The translations under genes were made by a program, and so were the position numbers. A stretch of DNA of 64,000 nt from Neopusillimonas aromaticivorans (GTDB lineage Bacteria > Pseudomonadota > Gammaproteobacteria > Burkholderiales > Burkholderiaceae_B). The notes under the pieces are model-generated. The model ran no database searches, was not told the DNA's origin, and saw only the letters and a program-made list of their open reading frames with translations. The stretch is from the NCBI RefSeq assembly GCF_030344915.1, contig NZ_CP128233.1:2976001-3040000 (forward strand), in the 5' to 3' direction. Every line of letters begins with the position of its first letter. The first letter of the stretch is position 1. This document shows, piece by piece, positions 1 through 10,026 of the stretch.

Positions 1-525
1 AGCAGGTAGTCGGGCGTTTGGGAGAAGAGCGAGGATTCGACGCTGATTTCGCGATCGACGTGTTCGGCAGCCAGTATGGGGTGACCCGCCGCGACTCGCC
101 CGACGACCGGCAATACCAGCTGTTCGGCGAGACTTGAGACCATGGACAGAGGGCTGTTACGCAGGGCTACACTGGATGGCCGGGTGAGCGCCGGCGTTGC
201 ATGGGCAGAATCGTTGGGGGCGTCGCCATGGCCATTGAAGCGCTGGCCGTGCTGCCTGATGCCCGAGCTGCATGAGCAGGGGCGAGAGGGGCTGTAATAG
301 CCGGATTGTTGCCTGACAGCAGCCGTATACCTCGGGATGCGCCTGCGGTCAGGGCGATAGCCCCTTTTTGGCCAAAGCCTTGAGATGATCTTCGGCAGCG
401 TTGGCTGAACGAAACCCCAGTTCGCGTGCAATTTCAGCGCGTGTTGGCGGAAAGCCGGTGCGCTCGAGTTGGCGACGGATGAGATCGAGAATTTGTTGCT
501 GGCGAACGGTAAGTTTGATGGCCAT
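1..525 (-). CDS. lexA: LexA SOS repressor (partial, left edge)
   Basis: LexA represses the SOS DNA-damage regulon and cleaves itself when RecA is activated. The N-terminal winged helix-turn-helix is clear: MAIKLTVRQQ, then TGFPPTRAEIA and GFRSANAAEDHLKAL. The catalytic domain begins near base 119 (LPVVGRVAAG, then the AEHVDREI stretch) and runs off the window before the catalytic Ser/Lys. The start ATG at 525 is chosen because it begins the conserved N-terminus and lies just below a perfect SOS box. The frame breaks at the C4 run 361-364 (KKG then AIAL in the next frame), and once more between about 150 and 330. The stretch between the two domains is about 65 residues, far longer than the short linker I know from Bordetella LexA. 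The family call is certain; the linker length depends on the frame correction. Confidence 0.93.
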
Positions 526-539
526 GAAATAAAATAGGG

Positions 540-555
540 CTGTATTTTTATACAG
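540..555 (-). promoter_or_regulatory. SOS box (LexA operator) of lexA
   Basis: CTGTATTTTTATACAG fits the CTGT-N8-ACAG operator exactly. It sits 15 bases upstream of the lexA start, and the dyad extends outward to AGGG/CCCT. This implies negative autoregulation of lexA, the usual arrangement for the family. Confidence 0.9.
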
Positions 556-653
556 CCCTATTTTGCATGAAGGCGGGCACCTTGGCAAGCGCAACGACCC
601 GCCAGGCCTTACCCCAGAGCGGGGTTTAGCCTGTCGCCAATGGCCGCTGGCGT

Positions 654-1854
654 TCAGCCAAGAACACTGGCAATGGCTTTGGCAACATAGTCGATGTTGC
701 GACTATTGAGTGCGGCAACACAAATGCGACCGCTGCTGACCGCATAAACACCGTGTTTGTCACGCAGAACGTCAACCTGGGGCGCTGTAAGACCCGAGTA
801 CGAGAACATGCCGCGCTGGGCCAGTACGAAGTCGAAGTCTTGCTTGACGCCCTGGTCTTTGAGTTTTTGTACCAGTTGTTTGCGCATGTCGCGGATGCGG
901 TTGCGCATCTGGCCCAGTTCGTCCACCCAGAGGCTGTACAATTCTGGCGTGTTCAAGACCGCAGAAACTACGGTGCCGCCGTGTGTGGGCGGGTTGGAGT
1001 AGTTGGTGCGAATGACGCGTTTGAGCTGGCTGAGTACACGGGTGCTTTCGTCTTTGGAACTGCAGACCAGTGTCAGGGCTCCGACGCGTTCACCGTACAG
1101 CGAGAACGATTTCGAGAACGATGAACTGACCAGCATGGTCATGCCCATGCTGGCGAACAGGCGAACTACCGAAGCGTCTTCGTCAAGGCCATCGCCAAAC
1201 CCTGGTAGGCGATGTCAAGGAATGGAACAAGACCTGCGTCATTGACGGTGTTTGCGATTTCTTGCCACTGGGCAGGGGTGGGATCAACGCCGGTGGGGTT
1301 GTGGCAGCACGCATGCAGGACAACGACGGTGCCTTTGGGCAGTGACTTCAGGGCACCAATCATGCCTTCAAAATCAAGACCATGCGTTTCGGCGTTGTAA
1401 TACGGGTAGTTTTCAACAACGAAGCCGGCACGTTCGAACAGTGCGCGGTGGTTTTCCCAACTGGGGTTGCTGATGACCACTTTGGCATCGGGTGAAATTT
1501 GTTTCAGGAAATCAGCGCCGATTTTCAGGGCACCTGTACCACCCAGGGTTTGCACCGTCAGGGCACGGCCTGACGCAGCAATGTCGGAGTCTTGGCCCAG
1601 CAACAGGGTTTGTGCCCCTTGTTGTAGCTGGCCAACCCCTCGATGGGCAGATAACCGCGCGGGGCGGCAGCCTGGATGCGTTGAACTTCAGCCTGCTGGA
1701 CGGCCTTCAGCAAGGGAATTCGACCTTCATCGTCGTAGTAGACGCCGACGCCCAGATTGACTTTTTCTGTGCGCGTATCAGTGTTGTACTGCTCGTTGAG
1801 ACCAAGAATGGGATCGCGGGGTGCCAGTTCGACAGCTTCGAAGATAGAGGTCAT
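654..1854 (-). CDS. tyrB: Class I aspartate/aromatic amino acid aminotransferase
   Basis: PLP-dependent transaminase of the AspC/TyrB family, about 400 residues, cytosolic; it moves amino groups between aspartate or aromatic amino acids and 2-oxoglutarate. Visible motifs in order: the N-terminal NLGVGVYYDD, the HNPTGVDPT loop carrying the PLP-contacting Asn, PFLDIAYQG (Asp/Tyr), the Schiff-base lysine in SFSKSFSLYGERVG (about residue 249), and the substrate-binding Arg in SSGRICVAALN near the C-terminus. The start at 1854 begins MTSIFEAVEL. Frame breaks lie at C4 1615-1618 and CCC 1200-1202, each repaired by one base. Divergent from uvrB with about 107 bases between starts. Sequence alone does not separate AspC from TyrB specificity. 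Confidence 0.9.
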
Positions 1855-1961
1855 GTTGCCTGTATGTTGGGAAAGTTCGCGGAAATGTTGCGCGGGTAAA
1901 GCGCATGTACGCAATACGCACAACAATGACATAATAAGGGGTTTACCCTTAGGTGTCTAGC

Positions 1962-3975
1962 ATGTCCGAACCCGGCTTTGTCCAGTATCCGAACAGCCCT
2001 TTTCAGCTTTACCAGCCTTATCCACCGGCGGGTGATCAGCCTGCGGCGATCGGGGCCCTGGTCGAGGGCATCGAGGATGGCCTGATGTTCCAGACCCTGC
2101 TGGGGGTGACGGGCTCTGGCAAGACCTACACGATGGCGAATGTGATTGCGCGTACGGGTCGACCGGCCCTGGTGCTGGCACCCAATAAAACGCTGGCGGC
2201 CCAGTTGTACGCTGAGTTTCGGGAGTTTTTCCGAAAAATGCAGTCGAGTATTTCGTGTCGTACTACGATTACTATCAACCGGAAGCCTATGTCGCGGCGC
2301 GTGACCTGTTCATTGAAAAAGATTCGTCCATCAACGAACACATTGAACAGATGCGCTTGTCGGCCACCAAAAGCCTGCTGGAACGTCGGGACACGATTAT
2401 TGTCGGGTCGGTGTCGTGCATCTACGGTATTGGTAACCCGGGTGACTATCATGCGATGGTGCTTACCCTTCGTTCCGGCGACCGGATCGGGCGTCAAGAG
2501 TTGCTGGGGCGGCTGGTGGCGATGCAGTACGAACGTAATGATGTGGACTTCGTCCGGGGTACGTTCCGAGCGCGTGGCGAAACCATCGATGTGTTTCCCG
2601 CCGAGAACGCTGAATTGGCCGTACGCATTTCAATGTTCGATGACGAGGTTGAAACGCTTGAGCTGTTTGACCCCTGACCGGCAAGATTCGCCAGACGGTG
2701 CCTCGTTTTACCGTGTTTCCGCGGTCGCATTACGTCACACCTCGTGAAACGGTTCTGCGCGCCATTGAAAGCATCAAAACCGAATTGCGTGATCGGGTGA
2801 AGGTGTTGGTTGCCGACCACAAACTGGTCGAGGCGCAGCGTCTTGAGCAGCGGACCCGGTTCGACCTTGAAATGCTGCAAGAGCTGGGCTTTTGCAAGGG
2901 CATCGAGAACTATTCCCGTCATCTGTCGGGAGCGGCACCCGGCGAGCCGCCGCCTACGCTTATCGATTACCTGCCTGCAGACGCATTGATGCTGATTGAT
3001 GAAAGTCACGTCACTATCGGGCAATTGGGCGCCATGTACAAGGGCGACCGTTCCCGCAAAGAGACGTTGGTCACGTTCGGGTTTCGTCTGCCTTCGGCGA
3101 TGGATAACCGTCCGCTGAAAATGGAGGAGTTCGAAGCGCGGATGCGTCAGACCATTTTTGTGTCAGCGACACCGTCAAACTACGAAAAAGAACATGCTGA
3201 CAATGTGGTGGAACAGGTGGTGCGCCCCACCGGGCTGGTGGATCCAGTCGTCGAGGTGCGACCAGCAACCAGCCAGGTCGATGATCTTCTGGGCGAAGCC
3301 AAGTTGCGTATCGCAGCTAAAGAGCGCGTATTGGTCACCACCCTGACCAAGCGCATGGCCGAAGATCTGACCGACTACCTGACCGAGAACGGCCTGAAAG
3401 TCAGGTACCTTCACTCGGATATTGACACGGTCGAACGGGTCGAGATCATTCGTGACCTGCGTCTGGGGGTGTTTGATGTTCTGGTGGGCATTAACCTGCT
3501 GCGCGAAGGGCTGGATATTCCCGAAGTTTCGCTGGTGGCTATCCTGGATGCCGATAAAGAGGGTTTTCTGCGATCAGAGCGCAGCCTGATCCAGACCATT
3601 GGCCGGGCGGCGCGCAACTTGCAGGGGCGTGCCATTCTGTATGCTGACCGGGTTACCGATTCGATGCGACGGGCGATTGATGAAACCGAGCGGCGGCGGG
3701 CACGTCAACTGGCCTTCAATGAAGCGCACGGCATTGTGGCACGTGGTGTCAACAAGGCCGTTCGTGAAATGATCGACGGTATCGAGGTGACAGCCAGCAA
3801 GGTGGTGCACGATGATGTCGCGCCCGAATTGTTGTCTGACGAAAAGGCCTTGGCGCGCGAAATCAAGCGGCTTGAAAAGCAGATGATGGACCATGCCCGC
3901 AATCTTGAGTTCGAACAGGCTGCCGCTACCCGTGATGCCTTGACGCGACTGAAGGAAAAAGCGTTGTTAAGCTGA
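1962..3975 (+). CDS. uvrB: Excinuclease ABC subunit B
   Basis: UvrB is the DNA-helicase-like damage-verification subunit of nucleotide excision repair; it is loaded by UvrA and recruits UvrC. Repaired length is 671 residues, as expected. Motifs: Walker A GVTGSGKT, the beta-hairpin tyrosines in YYDYYQPEAY, DESH in helicase motif II, the LREGLDIPEVSL and IGRAARN helicase motifs, and a C-terminal UVR domain (KRLEKQMMDHARNLEFEQAA). The ATG at 1962 starts MSEPGFVQY; an in-frame GTG at 1953 is less likely. Two breaks, at CC 2231-2232 and C4 2671-2674, each restore frame with one added C. Confidence 0.95.
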
Positions 3976-4298
3976 TTGCGTGGGCAGTGTGCAGTGATGT
4001 TGCTCGGTTGCAACAAATTTTCAGGTGTGGATGTTGCGATGCACGATTGCTTGATCACGACTCGTCCCGACACTTTAATGGGCTGGTTTCGGCACAGATG
4101 TCTGAGGCTCTTGTAAATACAGCGTTTGCAAAGGTTCGAGGGTGGAAAATCGGCTGCTGCTGTTGCCATCTTCGGTGAACGCTGAGGATTAACCCTTTAA
4201 ATCGTAGGGATAATCGCCGAGCGTATGTCATGTTCGTGTGGCCTGCAGGGCGTTGAAATCTATTGCCTAATTGCGGGTTTTCCCTCACAATCTCACCC
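3976..4298. other. Intergenic region uvrB-ptp
   Basis: No convincing gene. A weak hairpin (TGTTGC/GCAACA, 3998-4015) with a poor T tract follows uvrB. A possible promoter for the phosphatase, TTGCCT-N17-CACAAT, lies immediately before its start and would leave almost no leader, so I do not rely on it. Confidence 0.4.
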
Positions 4299-4790
4299 AT
4301 GATGACTAAGGTACTTTTCGTTTGCACGGGTAATATCTGTCGCTCCCCCAGCGCGGAGGGTGTGTTCCGCCATATGGTAACCGAGGCTGGTCTTGCCAGC
4401 GTCGTAGGGGTCGACTCAGCCGCTACCCACGGCTTCCACGTTGGCGAAAGCCCCGATGCGCGCGCCCAGTCGGCTGCCCGCAAGCGAGGTTACGACATTT
4501 CCAAATGTGTCGCCCGGCAAATCACTGCCGATGACTTTCGCGAATTCGACTTCATTCTGGTCATGGATTGGGAAAACCTTTCTGCGTTGCAGCAACAGTG
4601 TCCCAAAATTTACCAGCACAAGCTCATGCTCCTGATGCGCTTTGCCAACGAATTCGAAGACGCTACGATCGCTGACCCTTATTACGGTGGCCTCGAGGGC
4701 TTCAACAAGGTGCTTGATTGCCTTGAAGATGCCTGCCAGGGTGTTCTCGAGGTTGTGCGAAAGCGCGTAACCCAGTACCAGGCCGCCTAG
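4299..4790 (+). CDS. Low-molecular-weight protein-tyrosine phosphatase
   Basis: Small cytosolic phosphatase (163 residues) of the arsenate-reductase/LMW-PTP fold. The P-loop CTGNICRS near the N-terminus carries the catalytic Cys (about residue 9) and Arg, and the general acid lies in DPYYG at about 126-130. Two adjacent ATGs (4299, 4302) are possible starts. It is followed at once by a strong terminator and then the isc operon. In proteobacteria a copy next to iscR is common; there is no tyrosine-kinase or exopolysaccharide gene here, so the physiological substrate is unknown. Confidence 0.92.
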   Translation: MMTKVLFVCTGNICRSPSAEGVFRHMVTEAGLASVVGVDSAATHGFHVGESPDARAQSAARKRGYDISKCVARQITADDFREFDFILVMDWENLSALQQQCPKIYQHKLMLLMRFANEFEDATIADPYYGGLEGFNKVLDCLEDACQGVLEVVRKRVTQYQAA

Positions 4791-4804
4791 TTAACTTTTT
4801 CCTG

Positions 4805-4830
4805 ACCGGGCCGCATGGCCCGGTTTTTTT
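4805..4830 (+). terminator. Rho-independent terminator after the phosphatase gene
   Basis: Stem CCGGGCC/GGCCCGG with loop GCAT, extended by one A-T pair, then seven Ts. It separates the phosphatase transcript from the isc operon. Confidence 0.9.
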
Positions 4831-4836
4831 GCCTTT

Positions 4837-4861
4837 TAACCCTAGCAATTCAGTCGGGTAT
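4837..4861 (+). promoter_or_regulatory. Putative upstream IscR-binding site (degenerate)
   Basis: The right half AGTCGGGTAT is identical to that of the second site 30 bases downstream. The left half (TAACCCTAGC) matches the type 1 IscR motif only partly. Thirty bases is nearly three helical turns, so both sites would face the same side of the DNA. Confidence 0.5.
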
Positions 4862-4866
4862 TCGGT

Positions 4867-4891
4867 ATACTTGAGCGTAATAGTCGGGTAT
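4867..4891 (+). promoter_or_regulatory. IscR type 1 binding site in the isc promoter region
   Basis: A 25-base element ATACTTGAGC-GTAAT-AGTCGGGTAT closely matches the E. coli type 1 IscR consensus (ATASYYGACTRWWWYAGTCRRSTAT), deviating mainly at two or three positions of the left half. It lies 70 bases upstream of the iscR start and implies feedback repression by [2Fe-2S]-IscR. Confidence 0.75.
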
Positions 4892-4960
4892 TGCCGGGTT
4901 GGGTTAAAACACCTGCCGGCCGGTTGCCCGGGCAAGAAACACAAAGGCAAGGAAAACACT

Positions 4961-5467
4961 ATGCGTTTAACGACAAAAGGGCGTTTTGCCGTCACTGCCA
5001 TGATTGATCTGGCCTTGCGTCAGCACAGTGGCCCGGTCACCCTGGCCGCGATCAGTCAGCGCCAGAACATTTCGTTGTCTTACCTCGAGCAGTTGTTCGG
5101 CAAGTTGCGTCGCCATGAACTGGTAGAAAGCGTTCGTGGTCCAGGAGGCGGTTATTCGCTGGCTCGTCTGGCTCGCGAAATCACCGTGGCTGACATCGTT
5201 TTTGCTGTCGATGAACCGCTTGACGCCACCAGCTGCGGTGGCAAGCAAGACTGCAACGTCGGCCGAACCGGTGAATCCAGCCAGTGCATGACGCACGAAC
5301 TCTGGAGCACACTCAATCACAAAATGGTTGAGTACCTCGATTCAGTCTCATTGCAAGATTTGGTTGATAAACAACGCATGCGTCTGCTTGAAACCTCTCA
5401 AGGTCATAGCGCCGTGCGAGTCGGGCAGGTGGGTAGCGCTAAAATTGCGTCCCCGTTGCCGGCATGA
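4961..5467 (+). CDS. iscR: Fe-S cluster assembly transcriptional regulator IscR
   Basis: Rrf2-family regulator, 168 residues. An N-terminal winged helix (MRLTTKGRFAVTAMIDLA, then SYLEQLFGKLR and GPGGGYSLAR) precedes the cluster-binding loop with Cys at about 92, 98 and 109 and the ligand His in CMTHELW. The spacing between the second and third Cys is five residues longer than in E. coli. The ATG at 4961 begins the conserved N-terminus and is preceded by GGAAAA. It heads the operon and probably represses it through the sites at 4837-4891 when it holds a [2Fe-2S] cluster. Confidence 0.96.
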   Translation: MRLTTKGRFAVTAMIDLALRQHSGPVTLAAISQRQNISLSYLEQLFGKLRRHELVESVRGPGGGYSLARLAREITVADIVFAVDEPLDATSCGGKQDCNVGRTGESSQCMTHELWSTLNHKMVEYLDSVSLQDLVDKQRMRLLETSQGHSAVRVGQVGSAKIASPLPA

Positions 5468-5491
5468 ATAAAGTCACTTAGGAGTTGGTCG

Positions 5492-6703
5492 ATGTCCTCA
5501 CGTCCCGTATATTTCGATTACTCGGCAACCACGCCGGTTGACCCGCGTGTTGTCGACAAAATGGTGCCCTGGCTGTACGAGCACTTTGGTAACCCTGCAT
5601 CGCGCAGCCATGCGTATGGCTGGGAAGCCGAAGAGGCGGTCGAGCAGGCGCGCTCTGAAGTTGCCCAGCTGGTTAACTGCGATCCCCGTGAGCTGGTCTG
5701 GACGTCCGGTGCAACCGAATCCATCAACCTGGCCATCAAGGGCGCTGCACACTTCTATGCCCAGCGCGGCAAGCACATCATTACCCTCAAAACCGAACAC
5801 AAGGCCACGCTCGACACCTGCCGCGAGCTTGAGCGTCAAGGCTTCGAGGTCACTTACCTGGATGTCCAGGAAAACGGCTTGCTTGACCTTGATGCGTTCA
5901 AGGCCGCCCTGCGCCCGGATACCAGTGTGGTCTCGGTGTTGTACGTCAACAATGAGATCGGTGTCATCCAGGATATCGCCGCTATCGGTGAAATCTGTCG
6001 TGAAAAAGGTATTGTTTTTCACGTCGATGCCGCTCAGGCCACTGGCAAGGTGGTCATCGACCTGCAGCAACTCAAAGTCGATCTGATGTCGTTTTGTGCG
6101 CATAAAACCTACGGGCCCAAAGGGGTCGGCGCACTGTTCATCCGCCGCAAGCCGCGTGTGCGTCTTGAGGCCCAGATTCATGGTGGTGGTCACGAACGTG
6201 GGTTTCGTTCAGGTACGCTGGCAACGCATCAGATCGTCGGTATGGGTGAAGCCTTCCGTCTGGCCCGTCTTGAAATGGTCGCAGAAAATGAGCGTATTCG
6301 CGCATTGCGCGACCGGCTCTGGCAGGGTGTCTCACAAATCGAAGAGGTCTACCTGAATGGCGATATCAAGCAGCGTGTGCCGCACAATCTGAACGTCAGC
6401 TTCAATTACGTCGAGGGTGAGTCGCTGATCATGGCCATTAAAGAACTGGCGGTGTCCAGCGGCTCGGCGTGTACCTCGGCCAGTCTCGAGCCCTCGTATG
6501 TGTTGCGAGCCCTTGGTCGTAACGATGAACTGGCGCACAGCTCCATTCGTTTCACTCTGGGTCGTTTTACGACAGAACACGATGTCGATTTTGCCATCAA
6601 CCTGCTGAAAGAGCGCGTGGCTAAATTGCGTGACATGTCCCCGCTGTGGGAAATGGCACAGGAAGGCATTGATTTGAATTCGGTTCAATGGGCTGCCCAC
6701 TAA
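5492..6703 (+). CDS. iscS: Cysteine desulfurase IscS
   Basis: PLP enzyme of 403 residues that takes sulfur from cysteine as a persulfide and hands it to IscU and other acceptors. Seen: N-terminal YFDYSATTPVDPRV, the PLP lysine in CAHKTYGPKG (about residue 205), and the mobile catalytic Cys in SSGSACTSASLEPS (about 327), the long-loop group I form. AGGAG lies upstream of the ATG. Intact in one frame; second gene of the isc operon. Confidence 0.97.
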   Translation: MSSRPVYFDYSATTPVDPRVVDKMVPWLYEHFGNPASRSHAYGWEAEEAVEQARSEVAQLVNCDPRELVWTSGATESINLAIKGAAHFYAQRGKHIITLKTEHKATLDTCRELERQGFEVTYLDVQENGLLDLDAFKAALRPDTSVVSVLYVNNEIGVIQDIAAIGEICREKGIVFHVDAAQATGKVVIDLQQLKVDLMSFCAHKTYGPKGVGALFIRRKPRVRLEAQIHGGGHERGFRSGTLATHQIVGMGEAFRLARLEMVAENERIRALRDRLWQGVSQIEEVYLNGDIKQRVPHNLNVSFNYVEGESLIMAIKELAVSSGSACTSASLEPSYVLRALGRNDELAHSSIRFTLGRFTTEHDVDFAINLLKERVAKLRDMSPLWEMAQEGIDLNSVQWAAH

Positions 6704-6745
6704 GAAGGCCCAACCTCTAAACATACCAAGACCAGGAGCATCATC

Positions 6746-7129
6746 ATGGCCTACAGCGAAAAAGTAATTGATCATTATGAGAATCCCCGTAATGTCGGGG
6801 CCTTTGACAAATCCGACGAAAACGTCGGCACTGGCATGGTCGGTGCGCCGGCCTGCGGCGACGTCATGAAACTGCAGATCAAGGTCAACGAGGCCGGCAT
6901 CATTGAAGATGCACGCTTCAAAACCTACGGCTGCGGTTCGGCGATTGCGTCCAGCTCGCTGGTGACCGAATGGGTCAAAGGCAAGACGCTTGACCAGGCG
7001 CTCGATATTCGCAATACGCAAATTGCCGAAGAACTCGCGTTGCCGCCCGTCAAGATTCACTGTTCCATTCTGGCCGAAGATGCCATCAAGGCTGCGGTCC
7101 AGAATTACAAAGAAAAACATCCTGAATAA
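6746..7129 (+). CDS. iscU: Fe-S cluster assembly scaffold IscU
   Basis: Scaffold on which [2Fe-2S] and [4Fe-4S] clusters are built before transfer by HscA/HscB. It has 127 residues with the three conserved cysteines (about C37 in GAPACGD, C63 in YGCGSA, C106 in KIHCS), Asp39, and the LPPVK motif (99-103) that HscA binds. Intact. Spacing to iscA is 14 bases. Confidence 0.97.
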   Translation: MAYSEKVIDHYENPRNVGAFDKSDENVGTGMVGAPACGDVMKLQIKVNEAGIIEDARFKTYGCGSAIASSSLVTEWVKGKTLDQALDIRNTQIAEELALPPVKIHCSILAEDAIKAAVQNYKEKHPE

Positions 7130-7143
7130 GACAAGGTTGATTT

Positions 7144-7467
7144 ATGGCTATTACGCTGACTCAGCAGGCTGCCGACCACGTCAGCCGCTACCTCGCAAAA
7201 CGTGGCAAGGGCCTGGGTCTGCGTTTGGGTGTTCGTACCACGGGCTGTTCCGGTATGGCTTACAAGCTTGAATATGTTGATGAGCCCAACGCAGATGATC
7301 AGGTGTTTGAACATTTTGGCGTCAAGGTGTTTGTTGATGCCAAAAGCTTGCCGTATCTTGAAGGGACCGAGCTTGACTACGGTCGCGAAGGCCTGAACGA
7401 GGGGTTCAAGTTTTCCAACCCTAACGAAAAGGCCACTTGCGGTTGTGGTGAGTCTTTCACGGTGTAA
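7144..7467 (+). CDS. iscA: Iron-sulfur cluster carrier IscA
   Basis: A-type carrier of 107 residues that accepts clusters or iron from the IscU machinery and passes them to apo-enzymes. The three ligand cysteines are at C35 (TTGCSGMAY) and C99/C101 (CGCGESF). Intact and tightly spaced between iscU and hscB. Confidence 0.96.
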   Translation: MAITLTQQAADHVSRYLAKRGKGLGLRLGVRTTGCSGMAYKLEYVDEPNADDQVFEHFGVKVFVDAKSLPYLEGTELDYGREGLNEGFKFSNPNEKATCGCGESFTV

Positions 7468-7472
7468 CACGC

Positions 7473-8003
7473 GTGGCTGAAAACTATTTCGCGCTGTTCG
7501 AACTTCCTCAGGGTTTTGCGCTTGATTCGTCTGCGCTTGAAGCGCGCTGGCGTCAGATGGCGGCGCGCGTTCACCCCGACCGTTTCGCCACGGCCACCCC
7601 GGCCGAACGGCGTGTAGCCATGCAGTGGGCATCGACCATCAACGAGGGCTATCGGGTACTCAAGTCGCCCCTGTTGCGCGCGCGCTATCTGTGCGAGCAG
7701 GCCGGATTTGATCTGCAAACCGAAAGCAATACGCGCATGGATGGTGCGTTTCTGATGCGGCAGATGGAATGGCGCGAAGCGCTGGATGACGCGCGTGCGT
7801 CTGGTGATCCGGATGCGTTTGCACGCCTGGCGTCAGAGATTCACCAGGCCCGTGTTCACATGGAAGCATCCGTTGCCGAGCTTATCGATCGCGAGCGCAA
7901 CTTTGACGTCGCGGCCATTAAGATACGCGAATGGATGTTTATCGATAAACTGTCGGCCGAAGTGCAGAGTGCTTCGCACGAACTGGCCGACCGTCAACAC
8001 TGA
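7473..8003 (+). CDS. hscB: Fe-S assembly co-chaperone HscB
   Basis: J-domain partner of HscA (176 residues). It stimulates HscA ATPase and delivers IscU. The J-domain HPD is at about 34-36 (ARVHPDRF), followed by INEGYRVLKSPLLRARY and a C-terminal helical bundle (MEWREALDDA). It starts with GTG at 7473, five bases after the iscA stop; this choice begins the conserved AENYFALF. Confidence 0.94.
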   Translation: MAENYFALFELPQGFALDSSALEARWRQMAARVHPDRFATATPAERRVAMQWASTINEGYRVLKSPLLRARYLCEQAGFDLQTESNTRMDGAFLMRQMEWREALDDARASGDPDAFARLASEIHQARVHMEASVAELIDRERNFDVAAIKIREWMFIDKLSAEVQSASHELADRQH

Positions 8004-8007
8004 ATTT

Positions 8008-9890
8008 ATGGCTCTATTGCAGATTTCCGAGCCGGGGAGTCCCCGGTTCCTCACCAGCGCAAGCTTGCGGTGGGTATTGACCTGGGCACGACGCATTCAC
8101 TGGTCGCGTCCGTGCGCAGCAGCGTGCCTGAAATCCTGACTGACGAACAAGGCCGTGCCTTGTTGCCTTCCGTGGTGCGTTATGCACCCCAGGGTGTCGA
8201 GGTCGGCTACGAGGCGCGTGCACAGCAGTCTGTCGACGCGCTCAATACCATTGTTTCTGTGAAGCGCTTTATGGGGCGCTCACTGGCTGAAGCCCGTCAT
8301 GAAGGGGCTGCCTACGAATTTGCCGATGGCGATGACATGGTGCGCCTGAAAACCCGTCGGGGCGATGTCAGCCCGGTCGAGGTGTCGGCTGAGATTTTGC
8401 GGGCTTTGCGTCAGCGTGCCGAAGGCGTGCTGGGCGGTGAACTGGTCGGGGCCGTGATTACGGTGCCGGCTTACTTTGATGATGCCCAGCGTCAGGCCAC
8501 CCGAGATGCCGGCCGTGTCGCGGGGCTGACCGTATTGCGTTTGCTGAACGAGCCGACGGCCGCCGCGATTGCGTATGGTTTGGATAATGCTGCCGAAGGC
8601 GTGTATGCCGTTTATGATCTGGGCGGCGGTACTTTCGATATTTCGGTGCTGCGTCTGACCAAGGGCGTTTTTGAAGTCGTGGCCACCGGTGGCGACACCC
8701 AGTTGGGTGGCGATGATTTCGACCGCATCATTGTTGATCAGGTCTGTCGCCATCAGCAGCTTGAAGCGCTTGACAGGTCTGATCTGCGTGCCTTGTTTGT
8801 GGCCGCACGGGCCACACGGGAAGCCTTGTCGCAGGCTGATCAGGCGACCTTGCAGGCCAGTGTCGCCGGCAAGGTCGTTTCTCAGACCATTTTGCGCTCT
8901 GACTTTGAAGCGTGGGCCAAGCCGCTGGTTGATCGTACGCTGGATCGCGCGCGTCTGGCCTTGCGTGATGCCGGTTTGTCGTTTGCCGAGGTGAAGGGTG
9001 TGGTCATGGTTGGCGGGGCAACCCGCATGCCGGTGATCCAGCGTGAAGTAGGGCGCTTGTTCAATACCGAACCCTTGACCAATCTGGACCCTGACCAGGT
9101 GGTTGCCCTTGGTGCTGCCTTGCAGGCGAACATGCTGGTGGGTAATCGTGCTGCCGATGAAGACTGGTTGCTGCTTGATGTGACGCCTCTGTCGCTGGGT
9201 CTGGAGACCATGGGTGGTCTGGTCGAACGGGTGATTCCCCGTAACAGCACCATTCCTGTGGCGCGGGCGCAAGAGTTCACGACGTTTAAAGACGGTCAGT
9301 CGGCCATGAGCATTCATGTGGTGCAGGGCGAGCGGGATCTGGTGTCTGATTGTCGTTCATTGGCCCGGTTCGAGTTGCGCGGTATTCCACCCATGGTGGC
9401 AGGAGCGGCCCGCATCCGGGTGACATTCCAGGTGGACGCTGACGGTTTGCTCAATGTCAGCGCCCGTGAAGAAAGTACGGGTGTCGAAGCCAGTGTCACC
9501 GTCAAGCCGTCGTACGGTTTGTCTGATGACGAAGTTGCTCGCATGCTGACCGATGGCATGGCACATGCCTCTGACGACGCGAAAGCGCGTGCGCTACGCG
9601 AGCAGCAGGTTGAATTGCAGCAATTGCTTGAGTCGGTCAGTGCTGCACTGGTTGCCGATGGCGATCTGTTGTCCGGTACCGAGCGTGCCACCATTGATGC
9701 GTTGCTGGCTGAAAGTCAGTCCATGCTGCAGAACCTGGAAGCTCAGGAGGGGGCATTGGCGGGTATTGACGCCGATGCCGTAAGGGCGCAAGTGGCAACG
9801 TTCAGCCAGGCCACTGATGAGTTTGCCGCGCGCCGTATGGATCGCAGCATTCGTGCAGCCTTGTCCGGGCGCTCGGTTAACGAGATTTGA
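8008..9890 (+). CDS. hscA: Fe-S assembly chaperone HscA (Hsp70 family)
   Basis: Specialised Hsp70 that uses ATP to release the cluster from IscU; about 627 residues. The ATG at 8008 gives MALLQISEPG, then the frame breaks at G4 8034-8037; one added G joins it to SPVPHQRKLAVGIDLGTTHS. The nucleotide-binding domain shows GIDLGTTHSLVA, YDLGGGTFDISVL and VGGATRMP. The substrate domain ends in a helical lid. Starts four bases after hscB. An annotator ignoring the break would begin inside the gene near 8070. Confidence 0.95.
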
Positions 9891-10026
9891 TCGTCACCCG
9901 TGTGCCGTGTTGTTGATCGTTACCTCAGGCTGCTTTAGGGTGGCCCAGGAAATCCGCTTTTTGGCGGCCAGAAATTATCCGTTGCGTCATCTGAAACGCA
10001 GCGGATTTGACCGGATTTTTATTGCC

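Noticed and set aside
753..1124. Open frame on the plus strand within tyrB
   Set aside because: It is the antisense shadow of the aminotransferase coding strand; no ribosome site and no family resemblance.
1558..3975. tyrB and uvrB as decayed pseudogenes
   Set aside because: Every break is a short homopolymer indel, motifs are intact on both sides, and the same pattern hits essential genes throughout.
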